Positions 1-5,424 are shown, counted from the stretch's first letter. The stretch: 5,424 nucleotides of DNA from Clostridiales bacterium (GCA_003487955.1 DNNJ01000075.1:5302-10725), one strand, 5' to 3'. Made by a program: numbers and translations. Notes: generated by a model from the sequence alone, not told the origin.

Positions 1-611
1 TGATTCGGTCTTTTTGAAGAAACCGATGGTCCCGAAGTAAGCACTCCTCCAAGGCTTTCCCAGCTGCTCCATCTGTTGCCGTCCCACCATATATGCCATA
101 ATGCGTTGTCCGTTCCCCTTGCAAATACATCTATGCGATTCGGTCCCCAGGATATTGCTGCAGGACCGGATGTAAGACTTCCGCCAAGGCTTTCCCAGTC
201 ATTCCATCTATTCCCGTCCCACCATCTGTGCCACAATCCGTTATCTGTTCCCCTGGCAAATACATCAAGTCGATTAGGCTGCCAGGAAGAAACCCCAGGA
301 GATGATGTCAGTACTCCTCCTAAGCTTTCCCAGTCACTCCACCTGCGTCCGTCCCACCAAATATGCCACAATGCATTATCAGTTCCCCTTGCAAATACAT
401 CTATGCGATTTGGTCCCCATGATACTGCTGCCGGTGCTGAAGTTAAAACACCTCCAAGGCTTTCCCAACTGCTCCATCTGTTTCCGTCCCACCATATATG
501 ATACAGGCTTTCGTCGGTTCCTCCTGCAAATACATCGAGGCGATTTGGCTGCCAGGAAGCTGCGGCAGGAGCTGTTGTCAATACGCCTCCCAAACTTTCC
601 CATCGCGACCA
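1..611 (-). repeat. 135-bp in-frame tandem repeats encoding propeller blades
   Basis: Four full units (611-477, 476-342, 341-207, 206-72) and one partial unit (71-1) follow each other with exactly 135-bp spacing. The marker hexamer ctttcc on the plus strand falls at 595, 460, 325, 190 and 55. Units 2 and 4 share 39 of 45 residues and are also very close at the DNA level. Units alternate between S-W-Q-P-N-R-L and S-W-G-P-N-R-I. The partial fifth unit breaks the pattern with S-S-K-R-P-N. Many differences between units are synonymous, which indicates selection on a protein fold and not a fresh sequence expansion. Confidence 0.95.
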
Positions 612-992
612 TCCCCTATCCGGTATTGGCGGTCTTGAGCCATTCCTAATAATACTTAGTATAATCTCAATAATGCGCACTAAAATTCTGTCAAGTTCAC
701 TGCCTCGAATGTTAATTTGTTTTAATATTAAGTTAAACCATGGAGTTTGATTTCTGAATCTGTCATATATTTGCCTCGGTTGTAAATTACTCGGTTGGTT
801 TATTGTGAAGTTAACAATTAATGTTATCAGTAAATCAGCAAGATTTCTGTTTAATCCTATCCGTTCCAGTTCTGAATATACGTCATTGTGTTCTGAACGG
901 ATAGTTCGCATAATTTCACGGGTGTTTCCTTGCTGCTGAGCTAAAATATATTCCGGATTTATTGGAAATGAAAAACCCTCATTTTTATTCAT
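1..992 (-). CDS. Partial lectin-like protein: novel helical N-terminal domain plus DUF346/PLL-type propeller repeats
   Basis: The reading frame is open from an ATG at 992-990 to the left edge (330 codons, no stop), so the C-terminus is missing. The ATG is set by AGGAGG five bases upstream. Residues 1-127 are mostly helical by eye, with charged and hydrophobic stretches, no signal peptide and no obvious membrane helix; I do not recognise this domain. From W128 onward come 45-residue repeats (128-172, 173-217, 218-262, 263-307, then a partial one from 308). Each is built on W-x-x-W-E-S-L-G-G, P-N-R-[LI]-D-V-F-A, G-T-D and H-x-W-W-D-G. This pattern matches my knowledge of the DUF346 repeat of PLL-like 'bangle' lectins, seven-bladed propellers that bind fucose or methylated sugars. 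Sugar binding is inferred from the fold only. About two and a half blades would remain outside the window. Lack of a signal peptide suggests a cytoplasmic, spore-associated or non-classically exported protein. Family confidence is good; the biological role is unknown. Confidence 0.85.
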   Translation of the reverse strand, partial: MNKNEGFSFPINPEYILAQQQGNTREIMRTIRSEHNDVYSELERIGLNRNLADLLITLIVNFTINQPSNLQPRQIYDRFRNQTPWFNLILKQINIRGSELDRILVRIIEIILSIIRNGSRPPIPDRGWSRWESLGGVLTTAPAAASWQPNRLDVFAGGTDESLYHIWWDGNRWSSWESLGGVLTSAPAAVSWGPNRIDVFARGTDNALWHIWWDGRRWSDWESLGGVLTSSPGVSSWQPNRLDVFARGTDNGLWHRWWDGNRWNDWESLGGSLTSGPAAISWGPNRIDVFARGTDNALWHIWWDGNRWSSWESLGGVLTSGPSVSSKRPN

Positions 993-997
993 AACTA

Positions 998-1003
998 CCT
1001 CCT
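998..1003 (-). promoter_or_regulatory. Ribosome binding site of the lectin-like gene
   Basis: The minus strand reads AGGAGG, then TAGTT, then ATG. This is a full consensus Shine-Dalgarno sequence with 5-nt spacing. It fixes the start at 992 and supports the frame as a real gene even though no stop codon lies in the window. Confidence 0.9.
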
Positions 1004-1045
1004 AAAAATTTAATCTCACTCTATTTTATTTAACAGAGTGAGATT
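1004..1045 (-). terminator. Hairpin with U-tract between trkH and the lectin-like gene
   Basis: A perfect 11-bp inverted repeat (AATCTCACTCT at 1012-1022, AGAGTGAGATT at 1035-1045) encloses a 12-nt loop. On the minus strand the stem is followed by AAATTTTT (1011-1004), so it can act as an intrinsic terminator for the upstream trkH transcript. The stem has only four G-C pairs and three A residues separate it from the five U residues, so termination may be leaky. The U-tract touches the AGGAGG of the next gene, so it could instead be an attenuator, or as DNA an operator. On the plus strand it has no good T-run. Confidence 0.65.
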
Positions 1046-1077
1046 TGTTCCTTAACGGAGGTAATTATTGACAATAT

Positions 1078-2520
1078 TTATTGCTTTTGCCACATAGTAG
1101 GCGAGACTAATGCTATAACCGGCAGCACTTCCAATCTTCCGATTATCATGCACAAGGTCATTGTTATTTTGCTTAAGTTTGAAAACTGTGAAAAGTTGCC
1201 TAAAGGTCCTATAAGCTCAAACCCGGAACCTGTATTGCTTACGGATGCCAAGGCGGCCGAAAATGTAGTCATAAAATCAAAGTTGTCCAAGGACAGTATC
1301 ATAGCAGAAACAAATAGAATTAATATATAAGTAAAGAAAAAAATCAATGTATTATCTACTACATCATCGTCAACAGATTTACCGCCTATTTTTATCTTGC
1401 TGACAGAACTTGGGTGTATGGTATGATTAATCTCTCTTATCACTGATTTAAAAAGTATTATTACACGTATCATTTTTAAACCGCCTGTTGTTGAGCCGGA
1501 ACAGGCACCGGTAACCATCAATATCATCAATACAATTTTAGACAACAAAGGCCAAATGTTTATGTCTGTTGCTGCAAAACCGGTAGTTGTGATAATGGAA
1601 GTCACTTGAAAGGCCGAGTTTCTTATGGAGTCGGATATGGAAAAATTATAAACCGGCAATATATTTATAAATATTAATAATACAGATAGAATTACAAAAA
1701 TAAAATATATCTTCAATTCATCATTTTTTATGGCAGTTTTCCAGTTGCCCTTCAATGCTGCATAGTAAAGAGAAAAATTAATTCCGAATAAAAACATTAA
1801 CACCAATGTTGTCCATTCTATAAACGAACTGCCGTAATGTCCTAAGCCGCCCGATTTCACTGAAAAACCGCCTGTACCTGCAGTTCCGAATGCATGAATA
1901 ACCGCATCGAATAAGGGCATGCCGCCTAATAAAAAAAGAAAAATTGTAACTCCCGTCATGATTGAATATATTATATACAATATTTTAGCTGTATCTGAAA
2001 GCTTTGGTACTAACTTTCCGGAAGAAGGTCCCGGGAATTCAGCACGCATTAAAAATATTGAGCGTGCTCCCAATGATGGTGCTAAAGCCAAGGTGAACAC
2101 CAATACCCCCATTCCTCCAATCCAAAGAGTAAAACTTCGCCAAAACAATATGCTTCGAGGCAGAATTTCTACATTTGCAAATATGGTGGCACCTGTAGTA
2201 GTAAACCCTGAAGCTGTTTCAAACAAAGCATCTATATAATTGGGAGCAACACCGCTGATGTAGTATGGCAGAGCTCCGCATAAAGACATCATAAGCCAGC
2301 TCAACGCCACTGAAGCATAAGCTTCACGTTTTCTCAAATTCACGCTGACTTTAATACTTTTCAACATAAGTCCCATAAATGCCAATAGTATAATTGTAAC
2401 AATAAATGCATCTCTGTCATAACTGTTATCTATTATTGAAATAATAAGTGATGGAATCATCAATACAGATTCCCAAAACAATACTGTTCCAAGCACCTTA
2501 AATACAACTTTTAAATTCAC
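1078..2520 (-). CDS. trkH: TrkH-family potassium uptake protein (membrane channel subunit)
   Basis: This 480-residue polytopic membrane protein translocates K+ as the pore-forming subunit of a Trk/Ktr system. The four filter loops of the family are visible: F-T-T-T-G at 106-110, G-T-A-G-T-G-G-F-S at 212-220, T-T-T-G-F at 311-315 and N-T-G-S-G at 429-433. The glycine- and serine-rich intramembrane segment A-C-S-G-S-T-T-G-G-L-K (339-349) and the C-terminal G-R-L-E-V-L-P (461-467) are also typical. Length fits TrkH (about 480) better than the shorter KtrB. The start is GTG at 2520-2518, backed by GGAGG five bases upstream. Activity normally needs a cytosolic nucleotide-binding RCK partner (TrkA/KtrA), which is not in the window. 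Only 36 bases separate it from fumarase beta, so co-transcription from the promoter near 4013-4041 is likely. The fourth loop is slightly unusual: I would expect N-x-G-P-G. Confidence 0.93.
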   Translation of the reverse strand: MNLKVVFKVLGTVLFWESVLMIPSLIISIIDNSYDRDAFIVTIILLAFMGLMLKSIKVSVNLRKREAYASVALSWLMMSLCGALPYYISGVAPNYIDALFETASGFTTTGATIFANVEILPRSILFWRSFTLWIGGMGVLVFTLALAPSLGARSIFLMRAEFPGPSSGKLVPKLSDTAKILYIIYSIMTGVTIFLFLLGGMPLFDAVIHAFGTAGTGGFSVKSGGLGHYGSSFIEWTTLVLMFLFGINFSLYYAALKGNWKTAIKNDELKIYFIFVILSVLLIFINILPVYNFSISDSIRNSAFQVTSIITTTGFAATDINIWPLLSKIVLMILMVTGACSGSTTGGLKMIRVIILFKSVIREINHTIHPSSVSKIKIGGKSVDDDVVDNTLIFFFTYILILFVSAMILSLDNFDFMTTFSAALASVSNTGSGFELIGPLGNFSQFSNLSKITMTLCMIIGRLEVLPVIALVSPTMWQKQ

Positions 2521-2525
2521 TTTTT

Positions 2526-2530
2526 CCTCC
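2526..2530 (-). promoter_or_regulatory. Ribosome binding site that decides the GTG start of trkH
   Basis: The minus strand reads GGAGG, AAAAA, GTG. This strong site with 5-nt spacing supports initiation at the GTG at 2520 over the internal ATG at codon 21, which would remove most of the first membrane segment. Confidence 0.8.
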
Positions 2531-2556
2531 GGAGAATTTTCTAAACTGTACCTTCC

Positions 2557-3108
2557 TTAAACTTTTTTGTACTTTTCTTTACCAAGTTTATATAAGTCAT
2601 TTCCTCTGTTATCAATTACAACTGTAACAGGAAAATTTTCTATTCTTAATTTATAAATTGCTTCTGCCCCTAAATCAGGAAATGCAATTACTTCTGCCTC
2701 TTTTATTGCCTCTGCCAAAAGCGCCCCTGCCCCTCCGATAGCTGCAAAATATACTGCGTTGTTCTTAATCATTGAGTCAACCACTTGTTGAGCTCTAATA
2801 CCCTTGCCTATCATTCCCTTAAGACCGTGCTCCATCAAAAGCGGTGCATATGCATCCATCCTTCCGCTGGTTGTAGGTCCTGCGGAGCCAATTACTTGTC
2901 CCGGTTTTGCAGGGCAGGGCCCCACATAATAAATAGTCTGATTCTTAATATCCATTGGAAGCTCTTCTCCATTTTCAATTAATTCAACTAATCTTTTATG
3001 TGCTGCATCTCTGCCTGTATAAATTATTCCGTTTAATAAAACTCTGTCTCCCGCCTTAAGGTCATTTATCACTTCATCGGTCAAAGGTGTATTTATTATT
3101 TTATTCAT
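2557..3108 (-). CDS. Class I fumarate hydratase, beta subunit (FumA C-terminal/TtdB-like)
   Basis: This 183-residue protein corresponds to the C-terminal domain of the one-chain class I fumarases and to the beta subunit of the two-chain fumarase/L-tartrate dehydratase family, whose usual length is about 185. With the alpha subunit it reversibly hydrates fumarate to (S)-malate in the cytoplasm, which in anaerobes serves a partial TCA or reductive branch. Visible family motifs are Y-Y-V-G-P-C-P-A-K-P-G (60-70), G-S-A-G-P-T-T-S-G-R-M-D (74-85), G-K-G (101-103), G-G-A-G-A-L-L-A (125-132) and D-L-G-A-E-A-I (145-151). The ATG lies inside the end of the alpha gene (shared ATGAATAA at 3108-3101), with AGGAGG just upstream, so the two are translationally coupled. 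Sequence alone does not firmly exclude tartrate dehydratase, but fumarase is the likelier assignment because the pair stands without tartrate genes. Confidence 0.92.
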   Translation of the reverse strand: MNKIINTPLTDEVINDLKAGDRVLLNGIIYTGRDAAHKRLVELIENGEELPMDIKNQTIYYVGPCPAKPGQVIGSAGPTTSGRMDAYAPLLMEHGLKGMIGKGIRAQQVVDSMIKNNAVYFAAIGGAGALLAEAIKEAEVIAFPDLGAEAIYKLRIENFPVTVVIDNRGNDLYKLGKEKYKKV

Positions 3109-3961
3109 GACATCCTCCTATTATAGCTTCTTGATGCCTTGCAGCGTGACATTGAATATTTATTGCTACCGGCATGCTTGCTATATGAGCAGGGAAGGTC
3201 TCTATATTTACGGCAAGTGCGGTTGTTCTTCCTCCAAAGCCTTGCGGTCCTATACCCAATTTATTAATTTCTTCAAGAAGTTCTTTTTCTAATTCTGCAA
3301 TACAAGGGTTTGGATTATGTTCGCCTACTTTTCTAAGGAGAGACTGTTTTGCAATCAATGTTGTTTTTTCTATTGTTCCGCCTATACCTATTCCCACTAT
3401 TATGGGAGGACATGGATTAGAGCCCGCCTTTTCAACTGTATCCAAAATAAATTTTTTGATACCTTTTATACCGTCTGAAGGTTTAAGCATTGCAATAGCA
3501 CTCATATTCTCGCTTCCGCCGCCCTTTGGTGCAAATATCAATTTAATTTTATCTCCCGATACTATCTTGGTATGTATTATTGCAGGAGTATTATCACCTG
3601 TATTTTTTCTTGCAATAAACGGGTCGTCCACAGCGGAGCTTCGAAGATATCCCTTTATATATCCTCTTCTTACTCCTTCGTTGATTGCTTCATTTAGATC
3701 TCCGCCTACCAATCTCACATCCTGTCCTAACTCAAGAAAAATAACTGCAAGTCCTGTGTCCTGGCATATGGGAACATCCTTTGTCCTTGCAATTTCCTGA
3801 TTTTTTAATATATCGGACAGTATTTCTTTGCCCAAGGGAGATTCCTCTTTTTCCATTGCATCTTCCAATGCTTTTTTTACATCCTCAGGAAGATAATAAC
3901 AAGATTCTATACATAGTCTTTCTACTGTCTTGGTTATTTCTTTAACATTAATCTCTCTCAT
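3101..3961 (-). CDS. Class I fumarate hydratase, alpha subunit (iron-sulfur, FumA N-terminal/TtdA-like)
   Basis: This 286-residue protein is the iron-sulfur catalytic half of a two-subunit fumarase; the family length is about 280. Three cysteines in conserved contexts are the expected [4Fe-4S] ligands: C66 in P-I-C-Q-D-T-G, C184 in N-P-C-P-P, and C271 in Q-C-H-A-A-R-H-Q-E-A. The segment G-I-G-I-G-G-T (190-196) and G-x-Q-G-F-G-G-R-T-T-A (238-248) are also family hallmarks. One iron of such clusters is open and binds substrate, which makes class I enzymes sensitive to oxygen and fits an anaerobe. The ATG at 3961 is preceded by AAGGAG with 6-nt spacing. It is the first gene of the leftward operon, overlaps the beta gene by 8 nt, and has a sigma-A-like promoter about 50 bases upstream. 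Related L(+)-tartrate dehydratase subunits have the same architecture. Confidence 0.93.
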   Translation of the reverse strand: MREINVKEITKTVERLCIESCYYLPEDVKKALEDAMEKEESPLGKEILSDILKNQEIARTKDVPICQDTGLAVIFLELGQDVRLVGGDLNEAINEGVRRGYIKGYLRSSAVDDPFIARKNTGDNTPAIIHTKIVSGDKIKLIFAPKGGGSENMSAIAMLKPSDGIKGIKKFILDTVEKAGSNPCPPIIVGIGIGGTIEKTTLIAKQSLLRKVGEHNPNPCIAELEKELLEEINKLGIGPQGFGGRTTALAVNIETFPAHIASMPVAINIQCHAARHQEAIIGGCHE

Positions 3962-4012
3962 TTATTGCTCCTTCAATAATATTCACGTCTTGTTAAATAA
4001 TCTCTTCTTATA

Positions 4013-4041
4013 TTTATATCAATAATTTCAATACTTGTCCA
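4013..4041 (-). promoter_or_regulatory. Predicted sigma-A promoter of the fumarase-trkH operon
   Basis: On the minus strand, TGGACA (4041-4036, 5 of 6 to consensus) and TATAAA (4018-4013, 5 of 6) are separated by exactly 17 bp. Transcription would start near 4006, giving a leader of about 45 nt before the fumarase alpha ATG. Immediately upstream lies a run of A/T with a repeated 10-mer (4041-4063) that could serve as an UP element. The region is AT-rich overall, so chance matches are possible. Confidence 0.6.
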
Positions 4042-4063
4042 TAATTTATAATAATTTATAATA
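4041..4063. repeat. AT-rich 10-bp tandem repeat upstream of the operon promoter
   Basis: The 10-mer ATAATTTATA occurs twice in tandem (4041-4060) and starts a third time. It abuts the -35 element of the leftward promoter on its upstream side, where an alpha-CTD-binding UP element would sit. It may also simply reflect low-complexity DNA. Confidence 0.55.
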
Positions 4064-4130
4064 AAAATTCCTGCTCAATATGGAATTACTTTCTTTCATT
4101 TGTAGATTAATGTAATATTTTTCTTATCTA

Positions 4131-4159
4131 TTGCAAATAATAAATAATAATATTATAAT
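4131..4159 (+). promoter_or_regulatory. Predicted sigma-A promoter of the AI-2E family gene
   Basis: TTGCAA (4131-4136, 4 of 6) and a perfect TATAAT (4154-4159) are spaced by 17 bp. Transcription is expected near 4166, about 60 nt before the ATG at 4226. A palindrome overlaps the expected start point (4163-4188). Confidence 0.65.
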
Positions 4160-4162
4160 TGT

Positions 4163-4197
4163 TTAAAGGTAATGGGACATACCTTTAAGTACGTCCC
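4163..4197. promoter_or_regulatory. Two nested palindromes over the start site and leader of the AI-2E family gene
   Basis: TTAAAGGTA (4163-4171) and TACCTTTAA (4180-4188) form a perfect 9-bp dyad with an 8-bp centre. GGGACATAC (4174-4182) and GTACGTCCC (4189-4197) form a second dyad with 8 of 9 pairs and a 6-nt loop. They share bases, so as RNA they are mutually exclusive. Placed just after the -10 element, the first is where a repressor operator is often found. The GGGACAT core resembles the palindrome at 5364-5417, so a decayed repeat element is an alternative explanation. Confidence 0.5.
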
Positions 4198-4214
4198 GCC
4201 TATTCTAGGAAGAC

Positions 4215-4218
4215 GAGG
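4215..4218 (+). promoter_or_regulatory. Ribosome binding site that sets the AI-2E family start at 4226
   Basis: GAGG followed by a 7-nt spacer precedes ATG at 4226. The in-frame ATG at 4172 has only AAAGGT one base before it, and it would add 18 residues (encoded by the palindrome) that are foreign to the family, so the later start is preferred. Confidence 0.7.
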
Positions 4219-4225
4219 TTTATTG

Positions 4226-5299
4226 ATGACTGAAACCGAAAAGAAAAAATTTATATTAGATGTTGCTTTTATTGTTACAGTATATGCGGTTCTTTATTTT
4301 ATTTTTATTTATATGATTCACTGGGTTATGCCTTTTATAATTGGCTTTTTAATAGCCTTGGCTCTCAGACCTATTACAAGATTTGTAAACAGATTTGTAA
4401 AAAGTACTGGAAAAGGTGTCGCTCTATTTGTAATTGCTGCGTTTTATGTTCTTATAGCATTAATAATATGGTTTCTTACATCCTTTTTAATCACTCAATT
4501 TACGGAGCTTATTTACACTATGCCAAGATTATATTTTAATAGGGTTGAGCCGGTGCTTCTTGAGTTTAACGACTGGGTTGTACAAAACGCACAAACGCTT
4601 TCACCGGATGTTGCAAGTACCATTTCACAAATCATAACAAATGGTATCAATTATCTTGCTGATTTTATAAAAAATATATCTATTTCTTTTGTACAATTTG
4701 CTACAAGATTAATATCTAATTTCCCGCTATATTTAATATCTGTAATATTTACAATTGTACTTTCGGTATTTATTAGCTTGGAATATGATAATATTACAAC
4801 TTTTTTCAGAAAACAGCTTCCCGACAAATTTAATGAAACTTTTGAAGAAGCGCGAATATTCGTGACCGGTACATTGTGGAAAATGATAAAATCATACATG
4901 ATAATCATGATAATTACGTTTCTTGAAATATATATAGGCTTGTCATTATTGAAGGTCAATTATGCCTTGCCAATTGCTGCAATTATAGCGGTTCTTGATA
5001 TTATGCCGGTTATTGGAACAGGTGGTATACTAATACCTTGGGCAATTTTTGAATTAATAATAAAAAGTTATCTTCTTGGATTTGGTTTGCTTGGTTTATA
5101 TATAGCAGTTACTGTTATCAGAAATATTATTGAGCCAAGAATCGTAGGTCACCAGATAGGTTTGCACCCTATAATAACAATCACAGCCATGTATGCAGGT
5201 TTGAGGCTGTTTTCGGTCGCAGGAATTCTAATCGGCCCTGTGGTTGCCATAACTGTTAAATACTTAAATGACGAAGGGAAAATAAAATTGTTTAAGTAA
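4226..5299 (+). CDS. ytvI: AI-2E family membrane protein, YtvI-like (sporulation-associated)
   Basis: With the start at 4226 the product has 357 residues, typical of the AI-2E/PerM/YtvI family of polytopic membrane proteins. Hydrophobic segments lie near residues 9-31, 33-47, 64-89, 166-185, 220-242, 246-278, 282-304 and 315-347, giving the usual eight-helix pattern. The long amphipathic stretch at about 90-165 is also typical. Family motifs seen are D-I-M-P-V-I-G-T-G-G-I-L-I-P-W-A (258-273), R-N-I-I-E-P-R-I-V-G (299-308), I-G-L-H-P (311-315), Y-A-G-L-R-L-F (323-329) and G-P-V-V (338-341). These fit YtvI, a family found in spore formers. The family name comes from E. coli TqsA, an autoinducer-2 exporter; other members are transporters of other substrates, so the substrate here is unknown. 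The gene stands alone, divergent from the fumarase operon, with its own promoter and terminator. The subfamily call is less certain than the family call. Confidence 0.85.
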   Translation: MTETEKKKFILDVAFIVTVYAVLYFIFIYMIHWVMPFIIGFLIALALRPITRFVNRFVKSTGKGVALFVIAAFYVLIALIIWFLTSFLITQFTELIYTMPRLYFNRVEPVLLEFNDWVVQNAQTLSPDVASTISQIITNGINYLADFIKNISISFVQFATRLISNFPLYLISVIFTIVLSVFISLEYDNITTFFRKQLPDKFNETFEEARIFVTGTLWKMIKSYMIIMIITFLEIYIGLSLLKVNYALPIAAIIAVLDIMPVIGTGGILIPWAIFELIIKSYLLGFGLLGLYIAVTVIRNIIEPRIVGHQIGLHPIITITAMYAGLRLFSVAGILIGPVVAITVKYLNDEGKIKLFK

Positions 5300-5314
5300 T
5301 TAGAAATGATAAAT

Positions 5315-5342
5315 AAAAGCAAGGCTGTTAACCTTGCTTTTT
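5315..5342 (+). terminator. Intrinsic terminator of the AI-2E family gene
   Basis: AAAAGCAAGG (5315-5324) pairs perfectly with CCTTGCTTTT (5332-5341) around a 7-nt loop. The stem runs into TTTTT (5338-5342). It begins 16 bases after the stop codon, which indicates a single-gene transcript. Confidence 0.88.
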
Positions 5343-5363
5343 ACTATTTGATGATATACTATT

Positions 5364-5417
5364 TGGGGACATTCCTCTTACTACAGAGACTTACCCTATA
5401 CTAGAGGTGTGTCCCCA
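5364..5417. repeat. 54-bp imperfect palindrome with GGGGACA/TGTCCCC ends (REP/MITE-like)
   Basis: The arms at 5364-5378 and 5403-5417 can pair at 14 of 15 positions, counting one G-T wobble, around a 24-nt centre. There is no T-run on either side, so it is not an ordinary terminator. Its left end (GGGACATTCC) differs by one base from GGGACATACC at 4174-4183 on the other side of the AI-2E family gene. Palindromes of this size in intergenic DNA often belong to dispersed REP-like families mobilised by Y1-type (IS200-like) transposases. That assignment is inferred, and no transposase is present here. Confidence 0.55.
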
Positions 5418-5424
5418 CACCTTT

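Noticed and set aside
76..501. Plus-strand open frame with a repeated P-S-H-H-x-C-H-N / P-L-A-N-T-S pattern
   Set aside because: It is the antisense of the 135-bp blade repeats. Its periodicity is inherited from the minus-strand lectin-like gene, it has no convincing ribosome binding site, and the minus-strand frame has clear family motifs.
1..611. Regular repeats considered as a CRISPR array
   Set aside because: The 135-bp units are contiguous, diverged and in frame with no spacers, which fits protein repeats and not CRISPR.
379..612. Minus-strand 77-codon open frame inside the repeat region
   Set aside because: It is out of frame with the 330-codon lectin-like frame that shows the conserved blade motifs, so it is a shadow.
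1056..1097. Plus-strand GGAGGT followed by a TTG and a very short frame, and a TTGACA at 1068
   Set aside because: The frame is nine codons long and ends in TAG. No -10 element lies 16-19 bp after the TTGACA. It overlaps the end of trkH and is best explained by chance.
1919..2239. Plus-strand open frame of 106 codons opposite trkH, and similar ones opposite the fumarase genes (3107-3292, 3402-3800) and AI-2E gene (4651-4959, minus)
   Set aside because: All lie antisense to genes with strong family motifs, lack ribosome binding sites and show no recognisable protein features.
4172..4225. ATG at 4172 as the start of the AI-2E family protein
   Set aside because: The Shine-Dalgarno-like AAAGGT is only one base away, the extra residues are encoded by a palindrome, and ATG at 4226 has a properly spaced site and a family-like N-terminus.
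5364..5417. Palindrome considered as a transcription terminator
   Set aside because: Neither strand has a T-run after the stem, and a standard terminator already lies at 5315-5342.

Overview
The window looks like chromosomal DNA from a low-GC, probably anaerobic and spore-forming, member of the Clostridia. The evidence is strong AGGAGG-type Shine-Dalgarno sites, AT-rich intergenic DNA, a two-subunit oxygen-labile class I fumarase, a TrkH-type potassium transporter and a YtvI-like AI-2E family membrane protein. The genus cannot be fixed from the sequence.

Layout. Positions 1-992 (minus strand) hold the 5' part of a gene that runs off the left edge. It has an unrecognised helical N-terminal domain of about 127 residues, followed by exact 45-residue (135-bp) tandem repeats rich in Trp, Gly and Asp. 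These resemble the DUF346/PLL 'bangle lectin' beta-propeller repeat. Positions 1012-1045 hold an 11-bp perfect hairpin whose U-tract directly abuts the ribosome binding site of this lectin-like gene. Positions 1078-3961 (minus strand) form a compact gene set, in transcription order: fumarase alpha, fumarase beta (8-nt overlap) and trkH (36-nt gap). A sigma-A-like promoter for the set is visible at 4013-4041.

Positions 3962-4225 are the divergent, very AT-rich control region. It carries a TTGCAA-17-TATAAT promoter for the rightward gene and nested palindromes over its presumed start site. Positions 4226-5299 (plus strand) encode a 357-residue AI-2E/YtvI-type membrane protein, followed by a good intrinsic terminator (5315-5342). 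A 54-bp imperfect palindrome at 5364-5417, with GGGGACA ends, looks like a small REP- or MITE-type repeat.

How the genes work together. The two fumarase subunits form one enzyme interconverting fumarate and (S)-malate. TrkH is probably co-transcribed with them, but its cytosolic RCK regulator (TrkA/KtrA) is not in the window. The lectin-like gene may be read through from this operon across the hairpin or expressed separately. The most unusual item is this lectin-like gene with its uncharacterised N-terminal domain. I see no clearly new multi-gene system, and no RNA genes, CRISPR array or complete insertion sequence.
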